Of a DNA stretch of 64,000 nucleotides, positions 27,192 to 43,302 are shown piece after piece. The notes under the pieces are model-generated. The model searched no databases. It saw only the letters and a list, made by a program, of their open reading frames with translations, and was not told the origin of the DNA. Within the stretch, counting starts at the first letter, position 1. Each line of letters begins with the position of its first letter. A program made the position numbers and the translations under genes. Origin of the DNA: Bathymodiolus brooksi (taxonomy: Eukaryota; Mollusca; Bivalvia; Mytilida; Modiolidae); the NCBI GenBank assembly GCA_963680875.1, contig OY804585.1, positions 41,399,414 to 41,463,413 of the forward strand, read 5' to 3'.

Positions 27192-29091
27192 TGTACTATA
27201 TAGTATCTGTGATAGATAAACTACATAATAGATAATCTTGTTGTATTATATAGTATCTGTGATAGATAAACTAGATAATAGATAAAATTGTTGTATTACA
27301 TAGTATCTGTGATAGATAAACTAGATAATAGATAAACCTGTTATATTGTATAGTATCTGTGATAGATAAACTAGATAATAGATAAAGTTGTTGCATTGTA
27401 TAGTATCTGTGATAGATAAACTAGATAATATATAAACTTGTTGTATTATATAGTATCTGTGATAGATAAACTAGATAATAGATAAACTTGTTATATTATA
27501 AAGTATCTGTGATAGATAAACTAGATAATAGATAAACCTGTTGTATTATATATTATCTGTGATAGATAAACTAGATAATAGATAAACTTGTTCTATTATA
27601 TATTGTTGTATTGTATAGTATCTGTGATAGATAAACTAAATAATAGATAAACCTGTTGTATTATATAGTATCTGTGATAGATAAACTAGATAATAGATAA
27701 ACTTGTTGTATTATATAGTATCTGTGATAGATAAACTAGATAATATATAAACTTGTTATATTATATATTGTTGTATTGTATCGTATCCGTGATAGGTAAA
27801 CTAGATAATAGATAAACCTATTGTATTATATAGTATCTGTGATAGATAAACTGAATAATAGATAAACTTGTTGTATTATATAGTATATGTGATAGCTAGA
27901 CTAGATAATAGATAAACCTGTTATATTATATAGTATCTGTGATAGATAAACTAGATAATAGATAAACTTGTTGTATTATATATTATCTGTGATAGATAAA
28001 CTAGATAATAGATAAACTTGTTATATTATATATTGTTGTATTGTATAGTATCCGTGATAGGTAAACTAGATAATAGATAAACCTGTTGTATTATATAGTA
28101 TCTGTGATAGATAAACTGAATAATAGATAAACTTGTTGTATTATATAGTATCTGTGATAGATAAACTAGATAATAGATAAACTTGTTGTATTATATATTA
28201 TCTGTGATAGATAAACTAGATAATAGATAAACTTGTTATATTATATATTGTTGTATTATATAGTATCTGTGATAGATAAACTGAATAATAGATAAACTTG
28301 TTGTATTATATAGTATCTGTGATAGATAAACTAGATAATAGATAAACTTGTTGTATTATATATTATCTGTGATAGATAAACTAGATAATAGATAAACCTG
28401 TTGTATTATATAGTATCTGTGATAGATAAACTGAATAATAGATAAACTTGTTGTATTATATAGTATCTGTGATAGATAAACTAGATAATAGATAAACTTG
28501 TTGTACTATATAGTATCTGTGATAGATAAACTACATAATAGATAATCTTGTTGTATTATATAGTATCTGTGATAGATAAACTAGATAATAGATAAAATTG
28601 TTGTATTACATAGTATCTGTGATAGATAAACTAGATAATAGATAAACCTGTTATATTGTATAGTATCTGTGATAGATAAACTAGATAATAGATAAAGTTG
28701 TTGCATTGTATAGTATCTGTGATAGATAAACTAGATAATATATAAACTTGTTGTATTATATAGTATCTGTGATAGATAAACTAGATAATAGATAAACTTG
28801 TTATATTATAAAGTATCTGTGATAGATAAACTAGATAATAGATAAACCTGTTGTATTATATATTATCTGTGATAGATAAACTAGATAATAGATAAACTTG
28901 TTCTATTATATATTGTTGTATTGTATAGTATCTGTGATAGATAAACTAAATAATAGATAAACCTGTTGTATTATATAGTATCTGTGATAGATAAACTAGA
29001 TAATAGATAAACTTGTTGTATTATATAGTATCTGTGATAGATAAACTAGATAATATATAAACTTGCTATATTATATATTGTTGTATTGTAT
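27192..29091. repeat. 1,310-bp-offset pair of 590-bp segments
   Basis: Bases 27,192-27,781 match 28,502-29,091. The shared order is TACTAT, ACTACATAATAGATAATC, AAAATTG with TTACATAG, TTGCATTG, the T5A marker and TTCTAT. After 27,781 the first copy continues with the two-CpG monomer while the second continues with TATTCGTG, so the copies join different HOR tails. This indicates a recombination switch at a 15-bp unit. Confidence 0.82.
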
Positions 29092-30810
29092 AGTATTCGT
29101 GATAGGTAAACTAGATAATAGATAAACCTGTTGTACTATATAGTATCTGTGATAGATAAACTGAATAATAGATAAATTTGTTGTATTATATAGTATCTGT
29201 GATAGCTAGACTAGATAATAGATAAACTTGTTATATTATATATTGTTGTATTGTATCGTATCCGTGATAGGTAAACTAGATAATAGATAAACCTATTGTA
29301 TTATATAGTATCTGTGATAGATAAACTGAATAATAGATAAACTTGTTGTATTATATAGTATATGTGATAGCTAGACTAGATAATAGATAAACCTGTTATA
29401 TTATATAGTATCTGTGATAGATAAACTAGATATTAGATAAACTTGTTGTATTATATATTATCTGTGATAGATAAACTAGATAATAGATAAACTTGTTATA
29501 TTATATATTGTTGTATTGTATAGTATCCGTGATAGGTAAACTAGATAATAGATAAACCTGTTGTATTATATAGTATCTGTGATAGATAAACTGAATAATA
29601 GATAAACTTGTTGTATTATATAGTATCTGTGATAGATAAACTAGATAATAGATAAACTTGTTGTATTATATATTATCTGTGATAGATAAACTAGATAATA
29701 GATAAACTTGTTATATTATATATTGTTGTATTATATAGTATCTGTGATAGATAAACTGAATAATAGATAAACTTGTTGTATTATATAGTATCTGTGATAG
29801 ATAAACTAGATAATAGATAAACTTGTTGTATTATATATTATCTGTGATAGATAAACTAGATAATAGATAAACCTGTTGTATTATATAGTATCTGTGATAG
29901 ATAAACTGAATAATAGATAAACTTGTTGTATTATATAGTATCTGTGATAGATAAACTGAATAATAGATAAATTTGTTGTATTATATAGTATCTGTGATAG
30001 ATAAACTAGATAATAGATAAACTTGTTGTATTATATAGTATCTGTGATAGCTAGACTAGATAATAGAAAAACCTGTTATATTATATAGTATCTGTGATAG
30101 ATAAACTAGATAATAGATAAACTTGTTGTATTATATAGTATCTGTGATAGATAAACTAGATAATAGATAAACTTGTTGTATTATATAGTATCTGTGATAG
30201 ATAAACTAGATAATAGATAAACTTGTTATATTATATATTGTTGTATTGTATAGTATCCGTGATAGGTAAACTAGATAATAGATAAACATGTTGTATTATA
30301 TAGTATCTGTGATAGATAAACTGAATAATAGATAAACTTGTTGTATTATATAGTATCTGTGATAGATAAACTAGATAATAGGTAAACTTGTTGTATTATA
30401 TAGTATCTGTGATAGCTAGACTAGATAATAGATAAAGTTGTTGTATTATATAGTATCTGTGATAGAGAAACTAGATAATAGATAAAGTTGTTGTATTATA
30501 TATTATCTGTGATAGATAAACTAGATAATAGATAAACTTGTTATATTATATATTGTTGTATTGTATAGTATCCGTGATAGGTAAACTAGATAATAGATAA
30601 ACCTGTTGTATTATATAGTATCTGTGATAGATAAACTGAATAATAGATAAACTTGTTGTATTATATAGTATCTGTAATAGATAAACTAGATAATAGATAA
30701 ACTTGTTGTATTATATATTATCTGTGATAGATAAACTAGATAATAGATAAACTTGTTATATTATATATTGTTGTATTATATAGTATCTGTGATAGCTAGA
30801 GTAGATAATA

Positions 30811-31010
30811 GATAAACCTGTTATATTATATAGTATCTGTGATAGATAAACTAGATAATAGATAAACCTGTTATATTATATAGTATCTGTGATAGATAAA
30901 CTAGATAATAGATAAACCTGTTATATTATATAGTATCTGTGATAGATAAACTAGATAATAGATAAACCTGTTATATTATATAGTATCTGTGATAGATAAA
31001 CTAGATAATA
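30811..31010. repeat. Run of four identical 50-bp monomers
   Basis: The 50-bp period with AAACCTGTTATAT is repeated four times with no difference. The related segment at about 34.87 kb has one copy, and the 150-bp offset change between flanking markers (4,063 against 3,913) equals the three extra units. It is a clear case of expansion by whole monomers. Confidence 0.92.
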
Positions 31011-34000
31011 GATAAACCTGTTGTATTATATAGTATCTGTGATAGATAAACTGAATAATAGATAAACTTGTTGTATTATATAGTATCTGTGATAGATAAA
31101 CTGAATAATAGATAAATTTGTTGTATTATATAGTATCTGTGATAGATAAACTAGATAATAGATAAACTTGTTGTATTATATAGTATCTGTGATAGCTAGA
31201 CTAGATAATAGATAAACCTGTTATATTATATAGTATCTGTGATAGATAAACTAGATAATAGATAAACTTGTTGTATTATATAGTATCTGTGATAGATAAA
31301 CTAGATAATAGATAAACTTGTTATATTATATATTGTTGTATTGTATAGTATCCGTGATAGGTAAACTAGATAATAGATAAACATGTTGTATTATATAGTA
31401 TCTGTGATAGATAAACTGAATAATAGATAAACTTGTTGTATTATATAGTATCTGTGATAGATAAACTAGATAATAGATAAACTTGTTGTATTATATAGTA
31501 TCTGTGATAGCTAGACTAGATAATATATAAATTTGTTGTATTATATAGTATCTGTGATAGATAAACTAGATAATAGATAAACCTGCTGTATCATATAGTA
31601 TCTGTGATAGATTAACTAGATAATAGATAAACTTGTTGTATTATATATTATCTGTGATAGATAAACTTGTCATATTATGTATTGTTGTATTGTATAGTAT
31701 CTGTGATAGATAAACTAGATAATATATAAACTTGTTGTATTATATAGTATCTGTGATAGATAAACTAGATAATAGATAAACTTGTTGTATTATATAGTAT
31801 ATGTGATAGATAAACTAGATAATAGATAAAGTTGTTGTATTGTATAGTATCTGTGATAGATAAACTAGATAATAGATAAACCTGCTGTACTATATAGTAT
31901 CTGTGATAGATAAACTACATAATAGATAATCTTGTTGTATTATATAGTATCTGTGATAGATAAACTAGATAATAGATAAAATTGTTGTATTACATAGTAT
32001 CTGTGATAGATAAACTAGATAATAGATAAACCTGTTATATTGTATAGTATCTGTGATAGATAAACTAGATAATAGATAAAGTTGTTGCATTGTATAGTAT
32101 CTGTGATAGATAAACTAGATAATATATAAACTTGTTGTATTATATAGTATCTGTGATAGATAAACTAGATAATAGATAAACTTGTTATATTATAAAGTAT
32201 CTGTGATAGATAAACTAGATAATAGATAAACCTGTTGTATTATATATTATCTGTGATAGATAAACTAGATAATAGATAAACTTGTTCTATTATATATTGT
32301 TGTATTGTATAGTATCTGTGATAGATAAACTAAATAATAGATAAACCTGTTGTATTATATAGTATCTGTGATAGATAAACTAGATAATAGATAAACTTGT
32401 TGTATTATATAGTATCTGTGATAGATAAACTAGATAATATATAAACTTGTTATATTATATATTGTTGTATTGTATCGTATCCGTGATAGGTAAACTAGAT
32501 AATAGATAAACCTATTGTATTATATAGTATCTGTGATAGATAAACTGAATAATAGATAAACTTGTTGTATTATATAGTATATGTGATAGCTAGACTAGAT
32601 AATAGATAAACCTGTTATATTATATAGTATCTGTGATAGATAAACTAGATAAATAGATAAACTTGTTGTATTATATATTATCTGTGATAGATAAACTAGA
32701 TAATAGATAAACTTGTTATATTATATATTGTTGTATTGTATAGTATCCGTGATAGGTAAACTAGATAATAGATAAACCTGTTGTATTATATAGTATCTGT
32801 GATAGCTAGACTAGATAATAGATAAACCTGTTATATTATATAGTATCTGTGATAGATAAACTAGATAATAGATAAACTTGTTGTATTATATAGTATCTGT
32901 GATAGATAAACTGAATAATAGATAAACTTGTTGTATTATATAGTATCTGTGATAGATAAACTAGATAATAGATAAACTTGTTGTATTATATAGTATCTGT
33001 GATAGCTAGACTAGATAATAGATAAACTTGTTATATTATATATTGTTGTATTGTATAGTATTCGTGATAGGTAAACTAGATAATAGATAAACCTGTTGTA
33101 CTATATAGTATCTGTGATAGATAAACTGAATAATAGATAAATTTGTTGTATTATATAGTATCTGTGATAGATAAACTAGATAATAGATAAACTTGTTGTA
33201 TTATATAGTATCTGTGATAGCTAGACTAGATAATAGATAAACTTGTTATATTATATATTGTTGTATTGTATCGTATCCGTGATAGGTAAACTAGATAATA
33301 GATAAACCTATTGTATTATATAGTATCTGTGATAGATAAACTGAATAATAGATAAACTTGTTGTATTATATAGTATATGTGATAGCTAGACTAGATAATA
33401 GATAAACCTGTTATATTATATAGTATCTGTGATAGATAAACTAGATAATAGATAAACTTGTTGTATTATATATTATCTGTGTTAGATAAACTAGATAATA
33501 GATAAACTTGTTATATTATATATTGTTGTATTGTATAGTATCCGTGATAGGTAAACTAGATAATAGATAAACCTGTTGTATTATATAGTATCTGTGATAG
33601 ATAAACTGAATAATAGATAAACTTGTTGTATTATATAGTATCTGTGATAGATAAACTAGATAATAGATAAACTTGTTGTATTATATATTATCTGTGATAG
33701 ATAAACTAGATAATAGATAAACTTGTTATATTATATATTGTTGTATTATATAGTATCTGTGATAGATAAACTGAATAATAGATAAACTTGTTGTATTATA
33801 TAGTATCTGTGATAGATAAACTAGATAATAGATAAACTTGTTGTATTATATAGTATCTGTGATAGATAAACTGAATAATAGATAAACTTGTTGTATTATA
33901 TAGTATCTGTGATAGATAAACTGAATAATAGATAAATTTGTTGTATTATATAGTATCTGTGATAGATAAACTAGATAATAGATAAACTTGTTGTATTATA

Positions 34001-36873
34001 TAGTATCTGTGATAGCTAGACTAGATAATAGATAAAGTTGTTGTATTATATAGTATCTGTGATAGAGAAACTAGATAATAGATAACCTTGTTATATTATA
34101 TATTGTTGTATTGTATAGTATCCGTGATAGGTAAACTAGATAATAGATAAACCTGTTGTATTATATAGTATCTGTGATAGATAAACTGAATAATAGATAA
34201 ACTTGTTGTAGTATATAGTATCTGTGATAGATAAACTAGATAATAGATAAACTTGTTGTATTATATAGTATCTGTGATAGATAAACTTGTCATATTATAT
34301 ATTGTTGTATTGTATAGTATCTGTGATAGATAAACTTGTCATATTATATATTGTTGTATTGTATAGTATCTGTGATAGATAAACTAGATAATATATAAAC
34401 TTGTTGTATTATATAGTATATGTGATAGATAAACTAGATAATAGATAAACTTGCTGTATTATATAGTATCTGTGATAGATAAACTAGATAATAGATAAAG
34501 TTGTTGTATTATATATTATCTGTGATAGATAAACTAGATAATAGATAAACTTGTTATATTATATATTGTTGTATTGTATAGTATCCGTGATAGGTAAACT
34601 AGATAATAGATAAACCTGTTGTATTATATAGTATCTGTGATAGATAAACTGAATAATAGATAAACTTGTTGTATTATATAGTATCTGTAATAGATAAACT
34701 AGATAATAGATAAACTTGTTGTATTATATATTATCTGTGATAGATAAACTAGATAATAGATAAACTTGTTATATTATATATTGTTGTATTATATAGTATC
34801 TGTGATAGATAAACTAGAAAATAGATAAACTTGTTGTATTATATAGTATCTGTGATAGCTAGAGTAGATAATAGATAAACCTGTTATATTATATAGTATC
34901 TGTGATAGATAAACTAGATAATAGATAAACCTGTTGTATTATATAGTATCTGTGATAGATAAACTGAATAATAGATAAACTTGTTGTATTATATAGTATC
35001 TGTGATAGATAAACTGAATAATAGATAAATTTGTTGTATTATATAGTATCTGTGATAGATAAACTAGATAATAGATAAACTTGTTGTATTATATAGTATC
35101 TGTGATAGCTAGACTAGATAATAGATAAACCTGTTATATTATATAGTATCTGTGATAGATAAACTAGATAATAGATAAACTTGTTGTATTATATAGTATC
35201 TGTGATAGATAAACTAGATAATAGATAAACTTGTTATATTATATATTGTTGTATTGTATAGTATCCGTGATAGGTAAACTAGATAATAGATAAACATGTT
35301 GTATTATATAGTATCTGTGATAGATAAACTGAATAATAGATAAACTTGTTGTATTATATAGTATCTGTGATAGATAAACTAGATAATAGATAAACTTGTT
35401 GTATTATATAGTATCTGTGATAGCTAGACTAGATAATATATAAATTTGTTGTATTATATAGTATCTGTGATAGATAAACTAGATAATAGATAAACCTGCT
35501 GTATCATATAGTATCTGTGATAGATAAACTAGATAATAGATAAACTTGTTGTATTATATATTATCTGTGATAGATAAACTTGTCATATTATGTATTGTTG
35601 TATTGTATAGTATCTGTGATAGATAAACTAGATAATATATAAACTTGTTGTATTATATAGTATCTGTGATAGATAAACTAGATAATAGATAAACTTGTTG
35701 TATTATATAGTATATGTGATAGATAAACTAGATAATAGATAAAGTTGTTGTATTGTATAGTATCTGTGATAGATAAACTAGATAATAGATAAACCTGCTG
35801 TACTATATAGTATCTGTGATAGATAAACTACATAATAGATAATCTTGTTGTATTATATAGTATCTGTGATAGATAAACTAGATAATAGATAAAATTGTTG
35901 TATTACATAGTATCTGTGATAGATAAACTAGATAATAGATAAACCTGTTATATTGTATAGTATCTGTGATAGATAAACTAGATAATAGATAAAGTTGTTG
36001 CATTGTATAGTATCTGTGATAGATAAACTAGATAATATATAAACTTGTTGTATTATATAGTATCTGTGATAGATAAACTAGATAATAGATAAACTTGTTA
36101 TATTATAAAGTATCTGTGATAGATAAACTAGATAATAGATAAACCTGTTGTATTATATATTATCTGTGATAGATAAACTAGATAATAGATAAACTTGTTC
36201 TATTATATATTGTTGTATTGTATAGTATCTGTGATAGATAAACTAAATAATAGATAAACCTGTTGTATTATATAGTATCTGTGATAGATAAACTAGATAA
36301 TAGATAAACTTGTTGTATTATATAGTATCTGTGATAGATAAACTAGATAATATATAAACTTGTTATATTATATATTGTTGTATTGTATCGTATCCGTGAT
36401 AGGTAAACTAGATAATAGATAAACCTATTGTATTATATAGTATCTGTGATAGATAAACTGAATAATAGATAAACTTGTTGTATTATATAGTATATGTGAT
36501 AGCTAGACTAGATAATAGATAAACCTGTTATATTATATAGTATCTGTGATAGATAAACTAGATAAATAGATAAACTTGTTGTATTATATATTATCTGTGA
36601 TAGATAAACTAGATAATAGATAAACTTGTTATATTATATATTGTTGTATTGTATAGTATCCGTGATAGGTAAACTAGATAATAGATAAACCTGTTGTATT
36701 ATATAGTATCTGTGATAGCTAGACTAGATAATAGATAAACCTGTTATATTATATAGTATCTGTGATAGATAAACTAGATAATAGATAAACTTGTTGTATT
36801 ATATAGTATCTGTGATAGATAAACTGAATAATAGATAAACTTGTTGTATTATATAGTATCTGTGATAGATAAA
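30953..36873. repeat. 3,913-bp-offset duplication
   Basis: Bases 30,953-32,960 match 34,866-36,873. Shared tracers are AAACATG (31,382 and 35,295), the T5A marker (32,193 and 36,106) and the 51-bp monomer (32,648 and 36,561). The 3,913-bp spacing equals 71 full monomers, one 51-bp unit, three 34-bp units and fourteen 15-bp units. The middle part, 32,961-34,865, resembles the 33-34.8 kb type also seen around 6.9-8.1 kb and 41.7-43 kb. Confidence 0.87.
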
Positions 36874-39800
36874 CTGAATAATAGATAAATTTGTTGTATT
36901 ATATAGTATCTGTGATAGATAAACTAGATAATAGATAAACTTGTTGTATTATATAGTATCTGTGATAGATAAACTAGATAATAGACAAACTTGTTGTATT
37001 ATATATTATCTGTGATAGATAAACTAGATAATAGATAAACTTGTTATATTATATATTGTTGTATTATATAGTATCTGTGATAGCTAGAGTAGATAATAGA
37101 TAAACTTGTTGTATTATATATTGTTGTATTATATAGTATCTGTGATAGATAAACTAGATAATAGATAAACTTGTTGTATTATATAGTATCTGTGATAGCT
37201 AGACTAGATAATAGATAAACCTGTTATATTATATAGTATCTGTGATAGATAAACTAGATAATAGATAAACTTGTTGTACTATATAGTATCTGTGATAGAT
37301 AAACTAGATAATAGATAATCTTGTTGTATTATATAGTATCTGTGATAGATAAACTAGATAATAGATAAACTTGTTGTATTATATAGTATCTGTGATAGAT
37401 AAACTAGATAATAGATAAACTTGTTGTATTACATAGTATCTGTGATAGATAAACTAGATAATAGATAAACTTGTTGTATTATATAGTATCTGTGACAGCT
37501 AGACTAGATAATATATAAAATTGTTGTATTATATAGTAGCTGTGATAGATAAACTAGATAATAGATAAACCTGCTGTATCATATAGTATCTGTGATAGAT
37601 AAACTAGATAATAGATAAACTTGTTGTATTATATATTATCTGTGATAGATAAACTAGATAATAGATAACCTTGTTATATTATATATTGTTGTATTGTATA
37701 GTATCCGTGATAGGTAAACTAGATAATAGATAAACCTGTTGTATTATATAGTATCTGTGATAGATAAACTGAATAATAGATAAACTTGTTGTATTATATA
37801 GTATCTGTGATAGATAAACTAGATAATAGATAAACTTGTTGTATTATATAGTATCTGTGATAGATAAACTTGTCATATTATGTATTGTTGTATTGTATAG
37901 TATCTGTGATAGATAAACTAGATAATATATAAACTTGTTGTATTATATAGTATCTGTGATAGATAAACTAGATAATAGATAAACTTGTTGTATTATATAG
38001 TATATGTGATAGATAAACTAGATAATAGATAAAGTTGTTGTATTGTATAGTATCTGTGATAGATAAACTAGATAATAGATAAACCTGCTGTATCATATAG
38101 TATCTGTGACAGATAAACTAGATAATAGATAAACTTGTTGTATTATATAGTATCTGTGATAGATAAACTAGATAATAGATAAACTTGTTGTACTATATAG
38201 TATCTGTGATAGATAAACTACATAATAGATAATCTTGTTGTATTATATAGTATCTGTGATAGATAAACTAGATAATAGATAAAATTGTTGTATTACATAG
38301 TATCTGTGATAGATAAACTAGATAATAGATAAACCTGTTATATTGTATAGTATCTGTGATAGATAAACTAGATAATAGATAAAGTTGTTGCATTGTATAG
38401 TATCTGTGATAGATAAACTAGATAATATATAAACTTGTTGTATTATATAGTATCTGTGATAGATAAACTAGATAATAGATAAACTTGTTATATTATAAAG
38501 TATCTGTGATAGATAAACTAGATAATAGATAAACCTGTTGTATTATATATTATCTGTGATAGATAAACTAGATAATAGATAAACTTGTTCTATTATATAT
38601 TGTTGTATTGTATAGTATCTGTGATAGATAAACTAAATAATAGATAAACCTGTTGTATTATATAGTATCTGTGATAGATAAACTAGATAATAGATAAACT
38701 TGTTGTATTATATAGTATCTGTGATAGATAAACTAGATAATATATAAACTTGTTATATTATATATTGTTGTATTGTATAGTATTCGTGATAGGTAAACTA
38801 GATAATAGATAAACCTGTTGTACTACATAGTATCTGTGATAGATAAACTGAATAATAGATAAATTTGTTGTATTATATAGTATCTGTGATAGATAAACTA
38901 GATAATAGATAAACTTGTTGTATTATATAGTATCTGTGATAGCTAGACTAGATAATAGATAAACTTGTTATATTATATATTGTTGTATTGTATCGTATCC
39001 GTGATAGGTAAACTAGATAATAGATAAACCTATTGTATTATATAGTATCTGTGATAGATAAACTGAATAATAGATAAACTTGTTGTATTATATAGTATAT
39101 GTGATAGCTAGACTAGATAATAGATAAACCTGTTATATTATATAGTATCTGTGATAGATAAACTAGATAATAGATAAACTTGTTGTATTATATATTATCT
39201 GTGATAGATAAACTAGATAATAGATAAACTTGTTATATTATATATTGTTGTATTGTATAGTATCCGTGATAGGTAAACTAGATAATAGATAAACCTGTTG
39301 TATTATATAGTATCTGTGATAGATAAACTGAATAATAGATAAACTTGTTGTATTATATAGTATCTGTGATAGATAAACTAGATAATAGATAAACTTGTTG
39401 TATTATATAGTATCTGTGATAGATAAACTAGAAAATAGATAAACTTGTTGTATTATATAGTATCTGTGATAGCTAGAGTAGATAATAGATAAACCTGTTA
39501 TATTATATAGTATCTGTGATAGATAAACTAGATAATAGATAAACCTGTTGTATTATATAGTATCTGTGATAGATAAACTGAATAATAGATAAACTTGTTG
39601 TATTATATAGTATCTGTGATAGATAAACTGAATAATAGATAAATTTGTTGTATTATATAGTATCTGTGATAGATAAACTAGATAATAGATAAACTTGTTG
39701 TATTATATAGTATCTGTGATAGCTAGACTAGATAATAGATAAACCTGTTATATTATATAGTATCTGTGATAGATAAACTAGATAATAGATAAACTTGTTG

Positions 39801-42800
39801 TATTATATAGTATCTGTGATAGATAAACTAGATAATAGATAAACTTGTTATATTATATATTGTTGTATTGTATAGTATCCGTGATAGGTAAACTAGATAA
39901 TAGATAAACATGTTGTATTATATAGTATCTGTGATAGATAAACTGAATAATAGATAAACTTGTTGTATTATATAGTATCTGTGATAGATAAACTAGATAA
40001 TAGATAAACTTGTTGTATTATATAGTATCTGTGATAGCTAGACTAGATAATATATAAATTTGTTGTATTATATAGTATCTGTGATAGATAAACTAGATAA
40101 TAGATAAACCTGCTGTATCATATAGTATCTGTGATAGATAAACTAGATAATAGATAAACTTGTTGTATTATATATTATCTGTGATAGATAAACTTGTCAT
40201 ATTATGTATTGTTGTATTGTATAGTATCTGTGATAGATAAACTAGATAATATATAAACTTGTTGTATTATATAGTATCTGTGATAGATAAACTAGATAAT
40301 AGATAAACTTGTTGTATTATATAGTATCTGTGATAGATAAACTAGATAATATATAAACTTGTTGTATTATATAGTATCTGTGATAGATAAACTAGATAAT
40401 AGATAAACTTGTTGTATTATATAGTATATGTGATAGATAAACTAGATAATAGATAAAGTTGTTGTATTGTATAGTATCTGTGATAGATAAACTAGATAAT
40501 AGATAAATCTGCTGTATCATATAGTATCTGTGACAGATAAACTAGATAATAGATAAACTTGTTGTATTATATAGTATCTGTGATAGATAAACTAGATAAT
40601 AGATAAACTTGTTGTACTATATAGTATCTGTGATAGATAAACTACATAATAGATAATCTTGTTGTATTATATAGTATCTGTGATAGATAAACTAGATAAT
40701 AGATAAAATTGTTGTATTACATAGTATCTGTGATAGATAAACTAGATAATAGATAAACCTGTTATATTGTATAGTATCTGTGATAGATAAACTAGATAAT
40801 AGATAAAGTTGTTGCATTGTATAGTATCTGTGATAGATAAACTAGATAATATATAAACTTGTTGTATTATATAGTATCTGTGATAGATAAACTAGATAAT
40901 AGATAAACTTGTTATATTATAAAGTATCTGTGATAGATAAACTAGATAATAGATAAACCTGTTGTATTATATATTATCTGTGATAGATAAACTAGATAAT
41001 AGATAAACTTGTTCTATTATATATTGTTGTATTGTATAGTATCTGTGATAGATAAACTAAATAATAGATAAACCTGTTGTATTATATAGTATCTGTGATA
41101 GATAAACTAGATAATAGATAAACTTGTTGTATTATATAGTATCTGTGATAGATAAACTAGATAATATATAAACTTGTTATATTATATATTGTTGTATTGT
41201 ATAGTATTCGTGATAGGTAAACTAGATAATAGATAAACCTGTTGTACTATATAGTATCTGTGATAGATAAACTGAATAATAGATAAATTTGTTGTATTAT
41301 ATAGTATCTGTGATAGATAAACTAGATAATAGATAAACTTGTTGTATTATATAGTATCTGTGATAGCTAGACTAGATAATAGATAAACTTGTTATATTAT
41401 ATATTGTTGTATTGTATCGTATCCGTGATAGGTAAACTAGATAATAGATAAACCTATTGTATTATATAGTATCTGTGATAGATAAACTGAATAATAGATA
41501 AACTTGTTGTATTATATAGTATATGTGATAGCTAGACTAGATAATAGATAAACCTGTTATATTATATAGTATCTGTGATAGATAAACTAGATAATAGATA
41601 AACTTGTTGTATTATATATTATCTGTGATAGATAAACTAGATAATAGATAAACTTGTTATATTATATATTGTTGTATTGTATAGTATCCGTGATAGGTAA
41701 ACTAGATAATAGATAAACCTGTTGTATTATATAGTATCTGTGATAGATAAACTGAATAATAGATAAACTTGTTGTATTATATAGTATCTGTGATAGATAA
41801 ACTAGATAATAGATAAACTTGTTGTATTATATATTATCTGTGATAGATAAACTAGATAATAGATAAACTTGTTATATTATATATTGTTGTATTATATAGT
41901 ATCTGTGATAGATAAACTGAATAATAGATAAACTTGTTGTATTATATAGTATCTGTGATAGATAAACTAGATAATAGATAAACTTGTTGTATTATATAGT
42001 ATCTGTGATAGATAAACTGAATAATAGATAAACTTGTTGTATTATATAGTATCTGTGATAGATAAACTGAATAATAGATAAATTTGTTGTATTATATAGT
42101 ATCTGTGATAGATAAACTAGATAATAGATAAACTTGTTGTATTATATAGTATCTGTGATAGCTAGACTAGATAATAGATAAAGTTGTTGTATTATATAGT
42201 ATCTGTGATAGAGAAACTAGATAATAGATAACCTTGTTATATTATATATTGTTGTATTGTATAGTATCCGTGATAGGTAAACTAGATAATAGATAAACCT
42301 GTTGTATTATATAGTATCTGTGATAGATAAACTGAATAATAGATAAACTTGTTGTAGTATATAGTATCTGTGATAGATAAACTAGATAATAGATAAACTT
42401 GTTGTATTATATAATATCTGTGATAGATAAACTTGTCATATTATATATTGTTGTATTGTATAGTATCTGTGATAGATAAACTTGTCATATTATATATTGT
42501 TGTATTGTATAGTATCTGTGATAGATAAACTAGATAATATATAAACTTGTTGTATTATATAGTATATGTGATAGATAAACTAGATAATAGATAAACTTGC
42601 TGTATTATATAGTATCTGTGATAGATAAACTAGATAATAGATAAAGTTGTTGTATTATATATTATCTGTGATAGATAAACTAGATAATAGATAAACTTGT
42701 TATATTATATATTGTTGTATTGTATAGTATCCGTGATAGGTAAACTAGATAATAGATAAACCTGTTGTATTATATAGTATCTGTGATAGATAAACTGAAT

Positions 42801-43035
42801 AATAGATAAACTTGTTGTATTATATAGTATCTGTAATAGATAAACTAGATAATAGATAAACTTGTTGTATTATATATTATCTGTGATAGATAAACTAGAT
42901 AATAGATAAACTTGTTATATTATATATTGTTGTATTATATAGTATCTGTGATAGCTAGAGTAGATAATAGATAAACCTGTTATATTATATAGTATCTGTG
43001 ATAGATAAACTAGATAATAGATAAACTTGTTGTAT

Positions 43036-43100
43036 TATATAGTATCTGTGATAGCTAGACTAGATAATAGATAAACTTGTCATATTATGTATTGTTGTAT
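43036..43100 (+). repeat. Full-length monomer with the CATAT end of the 34-bp class, plus 15-bp unit
   Basis: Bases 43,036-43,085 are a 50-mer with GATAGCTAGACTAG at the left and TTGTCATAT at the right, followed by TATGTATTGTTGTAT at 43,086-43,100. Elsewhere CATAT plus TATGTA is linked to the 34-bp deleted monomer. The hybrid is best read as a crossover in the shared TAGATAAACTTGT between a GCTAGAC monomer and a 34-bp unit. Equivalent hybrids lie at 51,777-51,841 and 59,442-59,506. Confidence 0.8.
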
Positions 43101-43302
43101 TGTATAGTATCTGTGATAGATAAACTAGATAATATATAAACTTGTTGTATTATATAGTATCTGTGATAGATAAACTAGATAATAGATAAACTTGTTGTAT
43201 TATATAGTATATGTGATAGATAAACTAGATAATAGATAAAGTTGTTGTATTGTATAGTATCTGTGATAGATAAACTAGATAATAGATAAACCTGCTGTAT
43301 CA

